64,000 nt of DNA from Flammeovirgaceae bacterium UBA5585. Lineage in GTDB: Bacteria > Bacteroidota > Bacteroidia > Cytophagales > Cyclobacteriaceae. Below, one piece after another: positions 17,641 through 26,313 of the stretch. How positions within the stretch are numbered: the stretch's first letter is position 1; each line of letters begins with the position of its first letter. The notes beneath the pieces are model-generated. The model ran no database searches and was not told the origin of the DNA. It saw nothing but the letters and a program-made list of their open reading frames with translations. The translations under genes and the position numbers were made by a program. The DNA lies in contig DILT01000013.1 in the NCBI GenBank assembly GCA_002425185.1, positions 372,001 through 436,000 of the forward strand. The letters run 5' to 3'.

Positions 17641-19436
17641 TGTTCGTGAAGCTGCATTTTCAACAGGTTACTGTATAACCCATTGTTTACTTGTGTAAGT
17701 TCAGCATGAGAGCCCATTTCTGCAAGTTGGCCTTGGTTAATTACAAAAATCCGGTCTACCTTTTTTATGGTGCTCAGCCGGTGGGCAATAATTATTGATG
17801 TTCGCCCCTCCATAAGCTTCTCCAGGGCTTGCTGAACCTGGTATTCAGAATGGGAGTCAAGCGAGCTGGTGGCCTCATCTAAAATCAGTATGGCCGGATC
17901 TTTTAAAATAGCACGGGCAATAGCAATGCGTTGACGCTGGCCACCTGAAAGTTTTACGCCTCGTTCGCCTACTACCGTATCAAACTTTTCAGGGAAACTT
18001 TCTATAAATTCAAGAGCATTGGCCTTACGGGCAGCTTCAACTATCTCTTGCTCGGTTGCTGTGGGATTTCCGTACGCAATATTCTCACGAATAGTGCCCC
18101 CAAACAGAATAACTTCCTGGGGTACAATGCCAATGTTCTTCCGGTAGTCGGTAAGGCTGAATGTTTGAATGTTAAATCCATCGGCTGTAATTGACCCATC
18201 GCTTACCGGATAGAAACGGAGCAATAAATTGATGATGGTCGATTTTCCGGATCCGCTTTGCCCTACCAGCGCAATTTTTTCACCGGCTTTAATGCTGAAG
18301 TTCAGGTCTTTTAACACTTCGAAATCCGGTCGACTTGGGTAAGCAAAGTTTACATGTTGAAAATCTATATCACCTTTGATTTTCACTGATGTAGCTGACG
18401 GGAGTTCAGCTTCATCCTTTTGATCCAGAATTTCAAGTAATCGTTCAGAAGCACCTATAGAACGTTGTAACTGTGTATAGATGTCACCAAGGCCGGCTAT
18501 CGATCCGCCAATAAAAGAAGTGTAGATGATAAAGGAGAATAATTCGCCAACGGAAAGTTGGTTATTCTGAACCAGTAGGGCACCGTACCAGCCAACAGCC
18601 ACAATGCCTCCAAACAAGGCAAATATTACAAAGGATACAAAAAGCCCGCGGTAGCGCGCAGCCTGAATAGCAATTTTAACTACCTCACCTATTGATTTTT
18701 TAAAACGCACTAACTCAAAGAGTTCATTGGTGAAAGCTTTTACAACATGAATAGATTGCAGCGATTCCTCCACCACTACATTTGCCTCGGCTAACTTATC
18801 CTGAGTTTTCTTTGAAAGTTTACGAATGTATTTTCCAAACACAAGCGCAAGAACGACCAGTACCGGAAAAGTGAGCAGCATAAAAACTGTAAGCTGCGGA
18901 GCCAGAAAGAAGATTATGCCTACACCAATAATCAGCGTAAGACTTTGACGCAAGAGCTCAGCAAGTGTTACGGTAAATGTATCTTGTAACGTGCCCACAT
19001 CGGAGGTTATGCGACTCATCAATTCACCGATTCTCCGGTTGTCAAAAAACGATAACGGAAGCCAAATTATTTTTTGAAAGACACCGTGTCGTAAATCCGC
19101 AAGGGTTCGTTCGCTGGTTACGGAAAACGTATACACGCGCATGAAGGAAAAAAAGCTCTGAACGAGTAAGATTACCATCAGCGCTACAGCTACCTGATTA
19201 ATGGTGGTAAAGTATGGCACAGGTTTGCCCGATGCTAAATCCAGTAACTGTCCGGCCAGATAAGGGAAAGAAAGTACAGTGCCGCTTGATAATGCCAGGC
19301 ATACTAACCCTGCAATAAAGAGCCATTTGTGGGGCAACATAAACCGGAAAACTCCGATTAGCCTTTTAAGTGATGCTTTATTGATTTTTCGTTTGTCTTC
19401 TTCCCGAAGCGGTTCGCCTAATGTTCTTTTGGCCAT
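17637..19436 (-). CDS. ABC exporter, fused membrane and ATPase domains
   Basis: A 599-residue half-transporter of the MsbA/LmrA type. Residues about 30-330 form a six-helix exporter membrane domain with an intracellular loop RIGELMSRITSDVGTLQ. The ATPase domain has Walker A GQSGSGKST around Lys398, Q-loop VPQEVILFGGTIRENI, signature LSGGQRQR, Walker B AILILDEATSSLD and the switch His in IIIAHRLST. It would act as a homodimer in the inner membrane. The substrate is unknown: lipid, drug or peptide are all possible. It starts two bases after a lipoprotein gene and overlaps a Fur-family gene at its end, so a metal-linked role is conceivable but unproven. Confidence 0.9.
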   Translation of the reverse strand: MAKRTLGEPLREEDKRKINKASLKRLIGVFRFMLPHKWLFIAGLVCLALSSGTVLSFPYLAGQLLDLASGKPVPYFTTINQVAVALMVILLVQSFFSFMRVYTFSVTSERTLADLRHGVFQKIIWLPLSFFDNRRIGELMSRITSDVGTLQDTFTVTLAELLRQSLTLIIGVGIIFFLAPQLTVFMLLTFPVLVVLALVFGKYIRKLSKKTQDKLAEANVVVEESLQSIHVVKAFTNELFELVRFKKSIGEVVKIAIQAARYRGLFVSFVIFALFGGIVAVGWYGALLVQNNQLSVGELFSFIIYTSFIGGSIAGLGDIYTQLQRSIGASERLLEILDQKDEAELPSATSVKIKGDIDFQHVNFAYPSRPDFEVLKDLNFSIKAGEKIALVGQSGSGKSTIINLLLRFYPVSDGSITADGFNIQTFSLTDYRKNIGIVPQEVILFGGTIRENIAYGNPTATEQEIVEAARKANALEFIESFPEKFDTVVGERGVKLSGGQRQRIAIARAILKDPAILILDEATSSLDSHSEYQVQQALEKLMEGRTSIIIAHRLSTIKKVDRIFVINQGQLAEMGSHAELTQVNNGLYSNLLKMQLHEQ

Positions 19437-19438
19437 AG

Positions 19439-20029
19439 TTAATTTACCTGAATGGAGCCTTTAATGGTAAAGTGGACAGAGTCGCCCACAAACATCTTTT
19501 GACCTCCTTCAACAGAGTAGGATGTGAGGATGTTTTTATTGTACAGATCGGTAAACTCCATCGTTAATTTTCGTTTGCTCTTTAACAATGAATTTTCCTG
19601 ATAATAGAGTGCTTCTATTTTTCTAAGCTTAGCGGGCACATCCTGGTAGAACGTTTTTACATAAACAATGGGCAATTCGCTGGTTGTGGTTAGCTGGCGT
19701 ACTGTAAGGTTGCTCGTATTGTCAGGCAAGCCATCGGTTACTTCATAGTTGCCCCGGTTAATGGGTTTGTTGATTGATCCGATTTCCTTAAAGAGGTCAA
19801 GCTCGCGCGCCCAGGCTGCGCTGTCCTTCGGAACAAAAACACTGTCTTGCTTTATACCATTCATAACGGCCATTTTCGAGACGGATGCTTGTTCTTTAAC
19901 CAGGAATTCAATCTGATGTTGAATGAGACTGTCGATGTTAAAATAATAAGCCTTTTCTTGTTTCTTTTGATTGCATGAGCTCAGCATCCACAAGGCGGTT
20001 AGCAGCGATAAAATTTTCGTTAACCTCAT
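19439..20029 (-). CDS. Lipoprotein of unknown function
   Basis: Not recognised. With the ATG at 20029 the protein has 196 residues, a basic N-terminus MRLTK, a hydrophobic core and lipobox MLSSC (Cys19), so it is a lipoprotein. The frame extends to 20056, but that start would overlap the gpmI stop and add a non-signal-like stretch. The rest is mixed alpha/beta with a repeated strand-rich second half (LPIVYVKTFYQDVPAKLRKI and later VHFTIKGSIQV). It lies four bases after gpmI and two before the ABC exporter, so it is part of one transcript and may belong with the exporter. Confidence 0.75.
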   Translation of the reverse strand: MRLTKILSLLTALWMLSSCNQKKQEKAYYFNIDSLIQHQIEFLVKEQASVSKMAVMNGIKQDSVFVPKDSAAWARELDLFKEIGSINKPINRGNYEVTDGLPDNTSNLTVRQLTTTSELPIVYVKTFYQDVPAKLRKIEALYYQENSLLKSKRKLTMEFTDLYNKNILTSYSVEGGQKMFVGDSVHFTIKGSIQVN

Positions 20030-20033
20030 GGCA

Positions 20034-21557
20034 TTATTTTTCAATGAGCACATCACCAGTCATCTGCGGAGGAATGGACAAACCCATGAGGGTAAGAATA
20101 GTGGGTGCCAGATCGCCCAGTTTGCCGTCCTTTATTTTTCCTTTATAAAAATCTGACACCAGAATACACGGCACCAGGTTAGTAGTATGTGCGGTGTTGG
20201 GAGTTCCGTCTTCATTGATCATACAATCGGCATTGCCATGATCGGCAATAATAATGGTGGCATATCCATTTTTCAATGCGGCCTCTGTTACCTTTTGTGC
20301 ACAAGCATCAACAGTTTCACAAGCCTTTACCGCAGCCTCAAACACACCCGTGTGTCCAACCATATCCGGATTGGCAAAATTCAGGCAAATAAAATCCGCC
20401 TCTTGTTTCTCCAGCTCCGGAATAATTTTGTCTTTAATATCGTTGGCACTCATTTCGGGTTGAAGATCATATGTTGCAACCTTTGGTGAGGGGCATAAAA
20501 TTCTGCTCTCTCCTTCAAATACCTTTTCTCTTCCTCCGGAAAAGAAAAAGGTAACGTGAGGATATTTTTCAGTTTCAGCAATGCGTATTTGCTTTTTGCC
20601 CGTATTGGCCAGCACTTCTCCCAATGTGTTTTCAAGGTTATCTTTATCAAAGATTACCCGCACATCCGTAAATGTGTCATCGTAGTTTGTTAGGGTGGTA
20701 TAATGAAGTTTGAGTTTCTTCATGTTTTGCTCGGGAAAATCCTGCTGTGTCAAAACCTGTGTAATCTCCCTTCCTCTATCTGTACGAAAATTAAAACACA
20801 AAACCGCGTCACCGTCTTTAATGGTGGCAACGGGATTACCATTTTCGGTAGCAACGATCGGTTTAATAAACTCATCGGTTACGCCTTCCTTATACGATTG
20901 TTGAACGGCATCTAATACATTATCCGTCTTCAATCCAGTTCCATGCACCATTAAATCGTAGGCTAATTTTACCCGCTCCCAACGCTTGTCACGATCCATG
21001 GCATAATATCGGCCTATTATGCTGGCAATCTTTCCAACAGTATTGCGGGTGTGCCGCTGAAGATCATTTAAATAGCCATAACCACCTTTTGGGTCGGTGT
21101 CACGACCATCCATAAAGGCGTGAATAAAAACATTCTTTACATTTTGGTTGGCAGCAATGGTGCAAATGCCTTTTAGATGATCAATATGAGAATGAACGCC
21201 ACCATCCGATAACAATCCGATTAAGTGAAGTGGTCTATTGTTTTTCCTGGCGTAATCGAAAACCTCAAGCAAAGCCGGATGGGTATCCAACTCATGTTCA
21301 GCAATAGCTTTATTGATGCGAACTAAATCCTGATACACGACACGCCCTGCACCAATGTTCATATGACCCACTTCGGAGTTTCCCATTTGCCCTTCCGGCA
21401 AACCAACCGAAAGGCCTGAGGCTTGTAAACGACTGTTAGGATATTTTGAATAGAGCGAATCGACAAAGGGTGTGTTGGCTTTATCGATAGCAGAAACATT
21501 TTTATTGGTTGCAATACCCCATCCATCCAGGATCATCAACAGCACTTTTCGGCTCAT
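20034..21557 (-). CDS. gpmI: GpmI, cofactor-independent phosphoglycerate mutase
   Basis: A 507-residue 2,3-bisphosphoglycerate-independent phosphoglycerate mutase, which interconverts 3- and 2-phosphoglycerate in glycolysis. It belongs to the alkaline-phosphatase superfamily and needs two Mn ions. MILDGWG holds metal ligand Asp11; the nucleophile is Ser61 in GQMGNSEVGHMNIGAG. FMDGRDTDP, NFRTDRGREIT, FANPDMVGHTG and IIADHGNAD supply substrate and metal ligands. Length is normal. A TATATTTG box lies 19 bases before the ATG. The dependence on manganese is notable beside terC, but the link may be accidental. Confidence 0.96.
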   Translation of the reverse strand: MSRKVLLMILDGWGIATNKNVSAIDKANTPFVDSLYSKYPNSRLQASGLSVGLPEGQMGNSEVGHMNIGAGRVVYQDLVRINKAIAEHELDTHPALLEVFDYARKNNRPLHLIGLLSDGGVHSHIDHLKGICTIAANQNVKNVFIHAFMDGRDTDPKGGYGYLNDLQRHTRNTVGKIASIIGRYYAMDRDKRWERVKLAYDLMVHGTGLKTDNVLDAVQQSYKEGVTDEFIKPIVATENGNPVATIKDGDAVLCFNFRTDRGREITQVLTQQDFPEQNMKKLKLHYTTLTNYDDTFTDVRVIFDKDNLENTLGEVLANTGKKQIRIAETEKYPHVTFFFSGGREKVFEGESRILCPSPKVATYDLQPEMSANDIKDKIIPELEKQEADFICLNFANPDMVGHTGVFEAAVKACETVDACAQKVTEAALKNGYATIIIADHGNADCMINEDGTPNTAHTTNLVPCILVSDFYKGKIKDGKLGDLAPTILTLMGLSIPPQMTGDVLIEK

Positions 21558-21576
21558 AGTGTTAAAAATTTGAGTG

Positions 21577-21584
21577 CAAATATA
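21577..21584 (-). promoter_or_regulatory. -7 box of gpmI operon
   Basis: TATATTTG on the minus strand is a full TAnnTTTG match and lies 19 bases upstream of the gpmI ATG. No TTG at 17-23 bases was found. Confidence 0.6.
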
Positions 21585-21657
21585 CCATTGTAAACAAGCA
21601 TTTTTGAGGGTTACTTAACGCCTTAGGCGGCATAGATGAAAACGCCTTTGAATTCGT

Positions 21658-21686
21658 TTGAGAATAGACATTATGGCATAATTTTG
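21658..21686 (+). promoter_or_regulatory. Promoter of DUF4783 gene
   Basis: TTG (21658-21660), 18 bases, TAATTTTG (21679-21686), then 16 bases to the ATG at 21703. It is a complete Bacteroidota-type promoter, divergent from that of gpmI. Confidence 0.7.
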
Positions 21687-21702
21687 GGTTAGATTTACTC
21701 CT

Positions 21703-22098
21703 ATGAAGAAGATTTTGATGGCAGGGCTGGTGGTTTGGCTAATATCCTTTATGCAGGTTTTTGCTCAGGGAACCGGTGTAGTTGAGCAGGTAAAGGAGTC
21801 GATAAAGGCAGGTAGCGCGAAGGAATTGGCCAAATACCTTAATGCTTCAGTTGATGTTACCATAGATGGCAAGCCCGAAACCTATAGCAAGGCGCAGGCC
21901 GAGTTTGTATTGCGCGATTTTTTTAAAGCTAACCCGCCATCCGAATTCAATATCATTCATCAGGGGCAGTCTAAAGGCGGTCAGCCGTTTGCCATTGGGC
22001 AGTACAAAAGTGGTTCCAGCACATTCAGGGTTTGGATGAAAATTAAAGTGGCCGGCAATCAATCCCTTGTTCAGGAGATCTCCTTTGTCAAGGAATAA
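21703..22098 (+). CDS. DUF4783 secreted protein
   Basis: A 131-residue protein with a clear signal peptide (KKILMAGLVVWLISFMQVFA, cleavage before QGTG). The mature part resembles DUF4783, a Bacteroidota family with an NTF2-like/cystatin-like fold: an N-terminal helix VEQVKESIKAGSAKELAKYL, then VDVTIDGKPETYSKAQAEFV, and strands HQGQSKGGQPFAIGQY and FRVWMKIK. It is predicted to be periplasmic; no catalytic function is known. It carries its own consensus promoter and is the first gene of a plus-strand run that continues into nadC after 67 bases. Confidence 0.8.
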   Translation: MKKILMAGLVVWLISFMQVFAQGTGVVEQVKESIKAGSAKELAKYLNASVDVTIDGKPETYSKAQAEFVLRDFFKANPPSEFNIIHQGQSKGGQPFAIGQYKSGSSTFRVWMKIKVAGNQSLVQEISFVKE

Positions 22099-22153
22099 TT
22101 CTCATTTTAGTTAAAATACTTTCTATTAATCGCACGGGTTTGTAGCCCAACTC

Positions 22154-22161
22154 TATTTTTG
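22154..22161 (+). promoter_or_regulatory. -7 box abutting nadC start
   Basis: TATTTTTG, a full TAnnTTTG match, ends four bases before the GTG start of nadC. Transcription would begin at or next to the GTG, which predicts a leaderless mRNA. Confidence 0.6.
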
Positions 22162-22165
22162 CGGT

Positions 22166-23023
22166 GTGAAACCGTACTATATAACAACTGAATTTTTGCT
22201 CAGCTTCATTCAAGCTGCACTTCTTGAAGATGTTGGTGAAGGGGATCATTCAACCCTGGCCGCAATACCGGCAGACAAACAGGGGAAAGCCCAACTGCTT
22301 GTAAAGGATAATGGCATACTTGCCGGCTTAGAACTGGCGACTGAAATTTTCAGGCAATTTGATAACCGGCTTGAGGTAAAGACAAACCTGACGGATGGTG
22401 CTGCGGTTTTTCAGGGTAGTATTGCATTTACAGTGCATGGCAGTATTCGCTCTATACTTACTACTGAGCGTTTAGTTCTCAATTGCATGCAGCGCATGAG
22501 CGGAATCGCCACACACACCAATCGTTTGGTAAAACTGGTGGAGGGTACAGGGGCAAGGCTTTTGGATACCCGTAAAACCACACCCAACTTTCGTCTGTTG
22601 GAAAAGTGGGCTGTACTGATTGGTGGCGGTCAAAACCATCGCATCGGGTTATACGATATGATTATGCTAAAGGATAACCATATTGATATGGCCGGAGGTA
22701 TGGAGCAGGCAATCATTCGAACAAAAGAGTATCTTCGCGCCATAAATAAAGACCTCAAAATTGAGGTGGAAGCCCGCACACTTAAAGAGGTAAGAGAGGT
22801 GATTCAAATTGGTGGGGTGGATGTGATAATGTTGGACAATATGTCTGTACAGGATATGCAGGAGGCAGTGAAGTTGATTGATGGGAGATGCAAGACAGAA
22901 GCCAGTGGTGGAATTACTGAGGACACGATTAGACGTGTAGCAGAGTGCGGAGTAGATTTTATTTCAGTTGGTGCGCTTACCCATTCAGTAAAAAGTCTTG
23001 ACCTGAGTTTAAAAGTATATTGA
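22166..23023 (+). CDS. nadC: NadC, quinolinate phosphoribosyltransferase
   Basis: A 285-residue enzyme that converts quinolinate and PRPP to nicotinate mononucleotide in NAD synthesis. Family motifs: LLEDVGEGDHST near the start, ERLVLNCMQRMSGIATHT, the active-site LLDTRKTTPNFRLLEKWAV, GGGQNHRIGLYDMIMLKDNHI and a C-terminal EASGGI-like phosphate loop (ASGGITEDTIRRVAECGVDF). All substrate-binding Arg, Lys and His residues appear present. The start is GTG at 22166; no in-frame ATG lies nearby. A -7 box ends only four bases upstream, which argues for a leaderless transcript and supports this start. Confidence 0.95.
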   Translation: MKPYYITTEFLLSFIQAALLEDVGEGDHSTLAAIPADKQGKAQLLVKDNGILAGLELATEIFRQFDNRLEVKTNLTDGAAVFQGSIAFTVHGSIRSILTTERLVLNCMQRMSGIATHTNRLVKLVEGTGARLLDTRKTTPNFRLLEKWAVLIGGGQNHRIGLYDMIMLKDNHIDMAGGMEQAIIRTKEYLRAINKDLKIEVEARTLKEVREVIQIGGVDVIMLDNMSVQDMQEAVKLIDGRCKTEASGGITEDTIRRVAECGVDFISVGALTHSVKSLDLSLKVY

Positions 23024-23060
23024 GAATTTACAAATTGATGACTGTTTAGTTGAGAAGATT

Positions 23061-23537
23061 ATGATTGTTAAAACAAAGAATTACAAACTTGAAAAAAAGA
23101 CCTACATCCGGTTGGCGTTAAGAAATATATTAAAACAGCAAGGCTGGATAGCCGTGTTAGCAGCACTGGCTATTTGTTTGTGTTACCTCTGGATTCCCAG
23201 TATTTGGTGGTTTATAGGAGCATTTCTGGGACTTGGTCTTTACCTGCTATTTTGGTGGATTCAGTTTTTTGGTGTTACACAACTGGAGCAGGGAAAAATG
23301 TTGTTTGAAAAGTTCTCCTACGAAATCAGCAGTCAGCAGATACTGATGAAAATAAATCCACGCGAAGGCATGCCCATGAAGTGGGATCAGATAAAAAAAG
23401 CGGCCATTGGCAAAGACTATTTCGTATTGTTCGTCAATAAAGCACAAATGATTTACCTGCCTTTTAAAATTTTCAATACCGAAAACGAGCGGAAATTCTT
23501 AACCAGCATTTTACGAACAAAGGGCTTCATCAAATAA
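23061..23537 (+). CDS. YcxB-like membrane protein
   Basis: A 158-residue inner-membrane protein with two transmembrane segments (about 29-45 and 48-68, rich in Trp and Leu) and a cytoplasmic C-terminal domain. The C-terminal part (FSYEISSQQILMKINPREGM, then MKWDQIKKAAIGKDYFVLFV and IYLPFKIF) matches the YcxB-like domain pattern, where a beta sandwich follows the helices. Function is unknown for the family. It is 38 bases after nadC and 31 bases before recX, probably in the same transcript. Confidence 0.7.
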   Translation: MIVKTKNYKLEKKTYIRLALRNILKQQGWIAVLAALAICLCYLWIPSIWWFIGAFLGLGLYLLFWWIQFFGVTQLEQGKMLFEKFSYEISSQQILMKINPREGMPMKWDQIKKAAIGKDYFVLFVNKAQMIYLPFKIFNTENERKFLTSILRTKGFIK

Positions 23538-23568
23538 TAGTTGAAGGTGCCGGAGCCTAACATCGTGT

Positions 23569-24045
23569 ATGAAAAAAGTGATTACACCGGAGGAGGCAAA
23601 GCAAAAGATTTTACGGTACTGTGCGTATCAGGAACGATCACATCAGGAGGTAAAGAACAAGCTTTATTCACTCGGACTTTTTTCAAGTGATGTAAATGAA
23701 ATTATTTCCTTTCTGATTACGGAAGGGTTTTTAAATGAAGAGCGTTTTGCCAGGACGTTTGCCGGTGGCAAATTCCGGATGAAAAGCTGGGGCCGATTAA
23801 AAATTATTAGGGAGTTAGAAGCAAAGGGCCTTACCCGAAACTGTATTAAACTTGGGTTGAAGGAAATTGATGAAGAGGACTATCGCTTAACGCTTACCAG
23901 GCTCCTTCAAAAAAAGAGTGAACAAACCATGCCTGATAGTCTATTTGTTAAACGCGATAAACTAGCCAGGTACGCCATCCAAAAGGGATATGAACCAGAA
24001 CTGGTTTGGAGTGAGCTAAAAAGACTCTTCCCGGATAACGCATAA
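23569..24045 (+). CDS. recX: RecX, RecA regulator
   Basis: A 158-residue all-helical protein of the RecX family, which inhibits or modulates RecA filament growth. It shows the triple helical repeats: ILRYCAYQERSHQEVKNKL, FLITEGFLNEERFARTFAGG and the basic KSWGRLKIIRELEAKGL. The length is in the family range. recA is not in this window, as is common for unlinked recX in Bacteroidota. It follows the YcxB-like gene by 31 bases. Confidence 0.9.
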   Translation: MKKVITPEEAKQKILRYCAYQERSHQEVKNKLYSLGLFSSDVNEIISFLITEGFLNEERFARTFAGGKFRMKSWGRLKIIRELEAKGLTRNCIKLGLKEIDEEDYRLTLTRLLQKKSEQTMPDSLFVKRDKLARYAIQKGYEPELVWSELKRLFPDNA

Positions 24046-24073
24046 TTGTCAACATTACGACAAACCACCCTCA

Positions 24074-24081
24074 TACGTTTG
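24074..24081 (+). promoter_or_regulatory. -7 box for YHS-domain gene
   Basis: TACGTTTG is a full TAnnTTTG match, 32 bases before the ATG at 24114. A TTG at 24046-24048 is 25 bases upstream, slightly beyond the usual spacing. Confidence 0.5.
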
Positions 24082-24113
24082 GCCATTTTTGAAGCTTAAG
24101 CGTTAAGGTGCGT

Positions 24114-24569
24114 ATGAAACATTGTTTAAGCGTTATACTCATTTTTTTGATCCACCAAGGTGTGGCTCAAACAAATGAAGTTCGAAAAGCCAATTTCAAC
24201 ATTAGCAAGGGTATAGCTATAAACGGTTACGACCCGGTAAGCTATTTTGATGGGAAACCCGTGATGGGAAAATCTGAATTTCAATGGGAATTTAACGGGG
24301 TAGTTTATCAGTTTGCAAGTGCAGCAAATCTGGCCCGATTTAGATCCAGTCCTGATAAGTTTGAACCTGCTTATGGAGGCTGGTGTGCTTTTGCCATGGG
24401 CGATTATGGCGAAAAAGTGAAAATTGACCCGCTAACCTATAAAATCACTTCAGGAAAACTCTATCTCTTCTACAATTTTTGGGGTAACAATACTCTTCAG
24501 GAGTGGAACAAGAATGAAGAGCAGTTGCAGCGTGCCGGGGATAAGAACTGGGCTAAAATACTTCAGTAA
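24114..24569 (+). CDS. YHS-domain secreted protein
   Basis: A 151-residue protein with a signal peptide (KHCLSVILIFLIHQGVAQ) and a YHS domain: IAINGYDPVSYFDGKPVMGK, YQFASAANLARFRSSPDKFE and PAYGGWCAFAMGDYG. YHS domains are treble-clef-like folds associated with metal handling; the aligned cysteine Cys96 (in GGWC) is the only Cys in the mature part. The GTG at 24108 would add two residues, but the ATG fits the signal peptide better. A periplasmic role in metal or redox chemistry is inference. Confidence 0.85.
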   Translation: MKHCLSVILIFLIHQGVAQTNEVRKANFNISKGIAINGYDPVSYFDGKPVMGKSEFQWEFNGVVYQFASAANLARFRSSPDKFEPAYGGWCAFAMGDYGEKVKIDPLTYKITSGKLYLFYNFWGNNTLQEWNKNEEQLQRAGDKNWAKILQ

Positions 24570-24632
24570 CCGCCTGTAAACCACCTTTGCCGACTAATTC
24601 CTTCCATGCCAAATATCCGGAAATCTTTAGCT

Positions 24633-24640
24633 TATATTTG
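24633..24640 (+). promoter_or_regulatory. -7 box for DinB-fold gene
   Basis: TATATTTG is a full TAnnTTTG match, 18 bases upstream of the ATG at 24659. No properly spaced TTG was seen. Confidence 0.5.
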
Positions 24641-24658
24641 TAGAATTCGCCAACCTCT

Positions 24659-25183
24659 ATGAGTATCAAAAATGCCTGCTGTGACATCTTATCGCAGCTC
24701 ACCTACCTGGTTAATCAGTTATCCGAATCCGAATACACCAAACCAATTGAAGCCTTAAGTCATTCATCTATTGGCCAGCATGTTCGGCATACACTTGAAT
24801 TTTTTATTTGCCTGGAGCAAGGTTTTAAAACAGGTATTTTAAACTATGACAACCGACTGCATGATAAGCTAATTGAGACGGATAAATTTCTGGCCCTCTC
24901 CACCCTGAATAGAATCAGCGACTTTATAGCAAGCAATGCTCAGGACAAAGTACTGCGCCTTGAGGTTAGCTATGACCTTGATCAGGAAAGTTATGTTTCG
25001 GTTGAAACAAATTACCTCCGTGAATTGATTTATAACATTGAACACGCGGTGCACCATATGGCTATCATAAAAATTGGTGTTCGTCAAACGATTCAGCACA
25101 TCGATCTTCCCGTTACTTTTGGCGTGGCATCATCTACCCTGCGGTACCAGGAAAGAAATCAGAAAATTTCGCTTCAAGAATAA
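24659..25183 (+). CDS. DinB-fold protein
   Basis: A 174-residue protein resembling the DinB/YfiT four-helix-bundle superfamily. Candidate metal-ligand histidines are in SIGQHVRHTLEFF (about residues 37-49) and NIEHAVHHMAIIKIG (about 126-140); this H...HxxxH spacing is the DinB-type metal site. Such proteins include thiol-dependent transferases, but most are uncharacterised. The stop is two bases before the TTG start of the ATP-grasp gene, so they are co-translated. The substrate is unknown. Confidence 0.75.
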   Translation: MSIKNACCDILSQLTYLVNQLSESEYTKPIEALSHSSIGQHVRHTLEFFICLEQGFKTGILNYDNRLHDKLIETDKFLALSTLNRISDFIASNAQDKVLRLEVSYDLDQESYVSVETNYLRELIYNIEHAVHHMAIIKIGVRQTIQHIDLPVTFGVASSTLRYQERNQKISLQE

Positions 25184-25185
25184 TT

Positions 25186-26235
25186 TTGCGTCAGTCTCAG
25201 GGAATCTTTAATACCAATTTTTTTATCCGGTTACGGAGTTGGGAATACTGGCCCTTTGCAGTTGTTCAGTTGCCTCTTTTTATATACTGGCTTTGGCTCT
25301 CCTTGCGCGCAAAATCACTTCTGTTTTTCTCGGCATCCAATCCGCGAATCACGTTGGGAGGAATGTTCGGTGAATCCAAATACGAAGTGCTGATGCAATT
25401 ACCAGAATACTTACGACCCAAAACAATTTTGGTACCCTTACCGGTAACCGCTGATGATGTGATGGAAAAGATCAGACTTGCTGGTTTAGATTTTCCGTTA
25501 ATTTTTAAACCCGACTATGGCGAACGCGGGTTCATGGTGAAGCGGATACTCTCGAACAATGATGTTACCCGGTATCTGGCAAAAATCAAAAGCAGTTTCC
25601 TTATTCAGGAATTGATTGATCTTCCGGTTGAGTGTGGTGTATTTTTTACCCGCCTTCCAAATGAGGGTAAGGGTAGAGTAACTTCAGTAGTGCTCAAAGA
25701 AATGCTTGCCGTTGTTGGTAATGGAACCGCTACACTACAGGAACTCATTCTGGCCAGGGACCGAGCCAAATTGCAGTGGGTTCTGTTGAAGGAGGCTCAC
25801 CAGAATAGACTTGAAGAAATAATAAAAACAGGTGAATCAGTTGAACTGAATTCTATCGGAAACCATTGCCTTGGCACTAAATTTTTGAATGGTAACCATC
25901 TCATTTCAGCAACGATGTCCGAATCGTTTGACAGGATTAGTAAACAAATGGGAGAGTTTTACTTTGGCAGGTTTGATTTGCGATGTGCTTCGTTGGAAGA
26001 TTTATGTAAGGGCAATGTAAAAATATTGGAAGTAAATGGTTGTGGTGCTGAGCCTGCCCACATTTATCAACCAGGCTTTTCCTTGTGGAAGGCTTACAAG
26101 GTTTTGTTTACACACTGGAACAATCTTTATCAGATTAGTCAACAAAACCGAAAGCGAGGTATTCCGGTAACTTCTTTTCGGGAAGGAAGGCGTATTTATA
26201 AGGAGTACAGATTGGCTATGAAAACGAATCGTTAA
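25186..26235 (+). CDS. D-Ala-D-Ala ligase-like ATP-grasp protein
   Basis: A 349-residue protein that resembles the ATP-grasp D-alanine-D-alanine ligase-like group found in Bacteroidota. A hydrophobic N-terminal segment (WPFAVVQLPLFIYWLWLSL, about 22-40) precedes the ATP-grasp region: FPLIFKPDYGERGFMVKRI (ATP Lys), SSFLIQELIDLPVECGV, and ILEVNGCGAEPAHIY for the metal site. The ATP-grasp core looks complete. The ligated substrate is unknown; the membrane-facing N-terminus hints at a lipid- or wall-linked substrate, which is inference. TTG at 25186 is the only usable start, since the first in-frame ATG is about 60 residues in. It follows the DinB-fold gene by two bases and converges on skp. Confidence 0.75.
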   Translation: MRQSQGIFNTNFFIRLRSWEYWPFAVVQLPLFIYWLWLSLRAKSLLFFSASNPRITLGGMFGESKYEVLMQLPEYLRPKTILVPLPVTADDVMEKIRLAGLDFPLIFKPDYGERGFMVKRILSNNDVTRYLAKIKSSFLIQELIDLPVECGVFFTRLPNEGKGRVTSVVLKEMLAVVGNGTATLQELILARDRAKLQWVLLKEAHQNRLEEIIKTGESVELNSIGNHCLGTKFLNGNHLISATMSESFDRISKQMGEFYFGRFDLRCASLEDLCKGNVKILEVNGCGAEPAHIYQPGFSLWKAYKVLFTHWNNLYQISQQNRKRGIPVTSFREGRRIYKEYRLAMKTNR

Positions 26236-26262
26236 TGTAAAACGGTTCTTTTTAATCAATAA

Positions 26263-26288
26263 AAAACCCCAGCCATTGCCAGGGTTTT
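26263..26288. terminator. Bidirectional terminator between ATP-grasp and skp genes
   Basis: AAAACCC (26263-26269) pairs with GGGTTTT (26282-26288), with extra inner pairs around a CATT loop and one two-base mismatch. A/T runs on both sides suit termination of both convergent transcripts. Confidence 0.7.
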
Positions 26289-26313
26289 CAAAACACGTAT
26301 GTACTTAATTATT

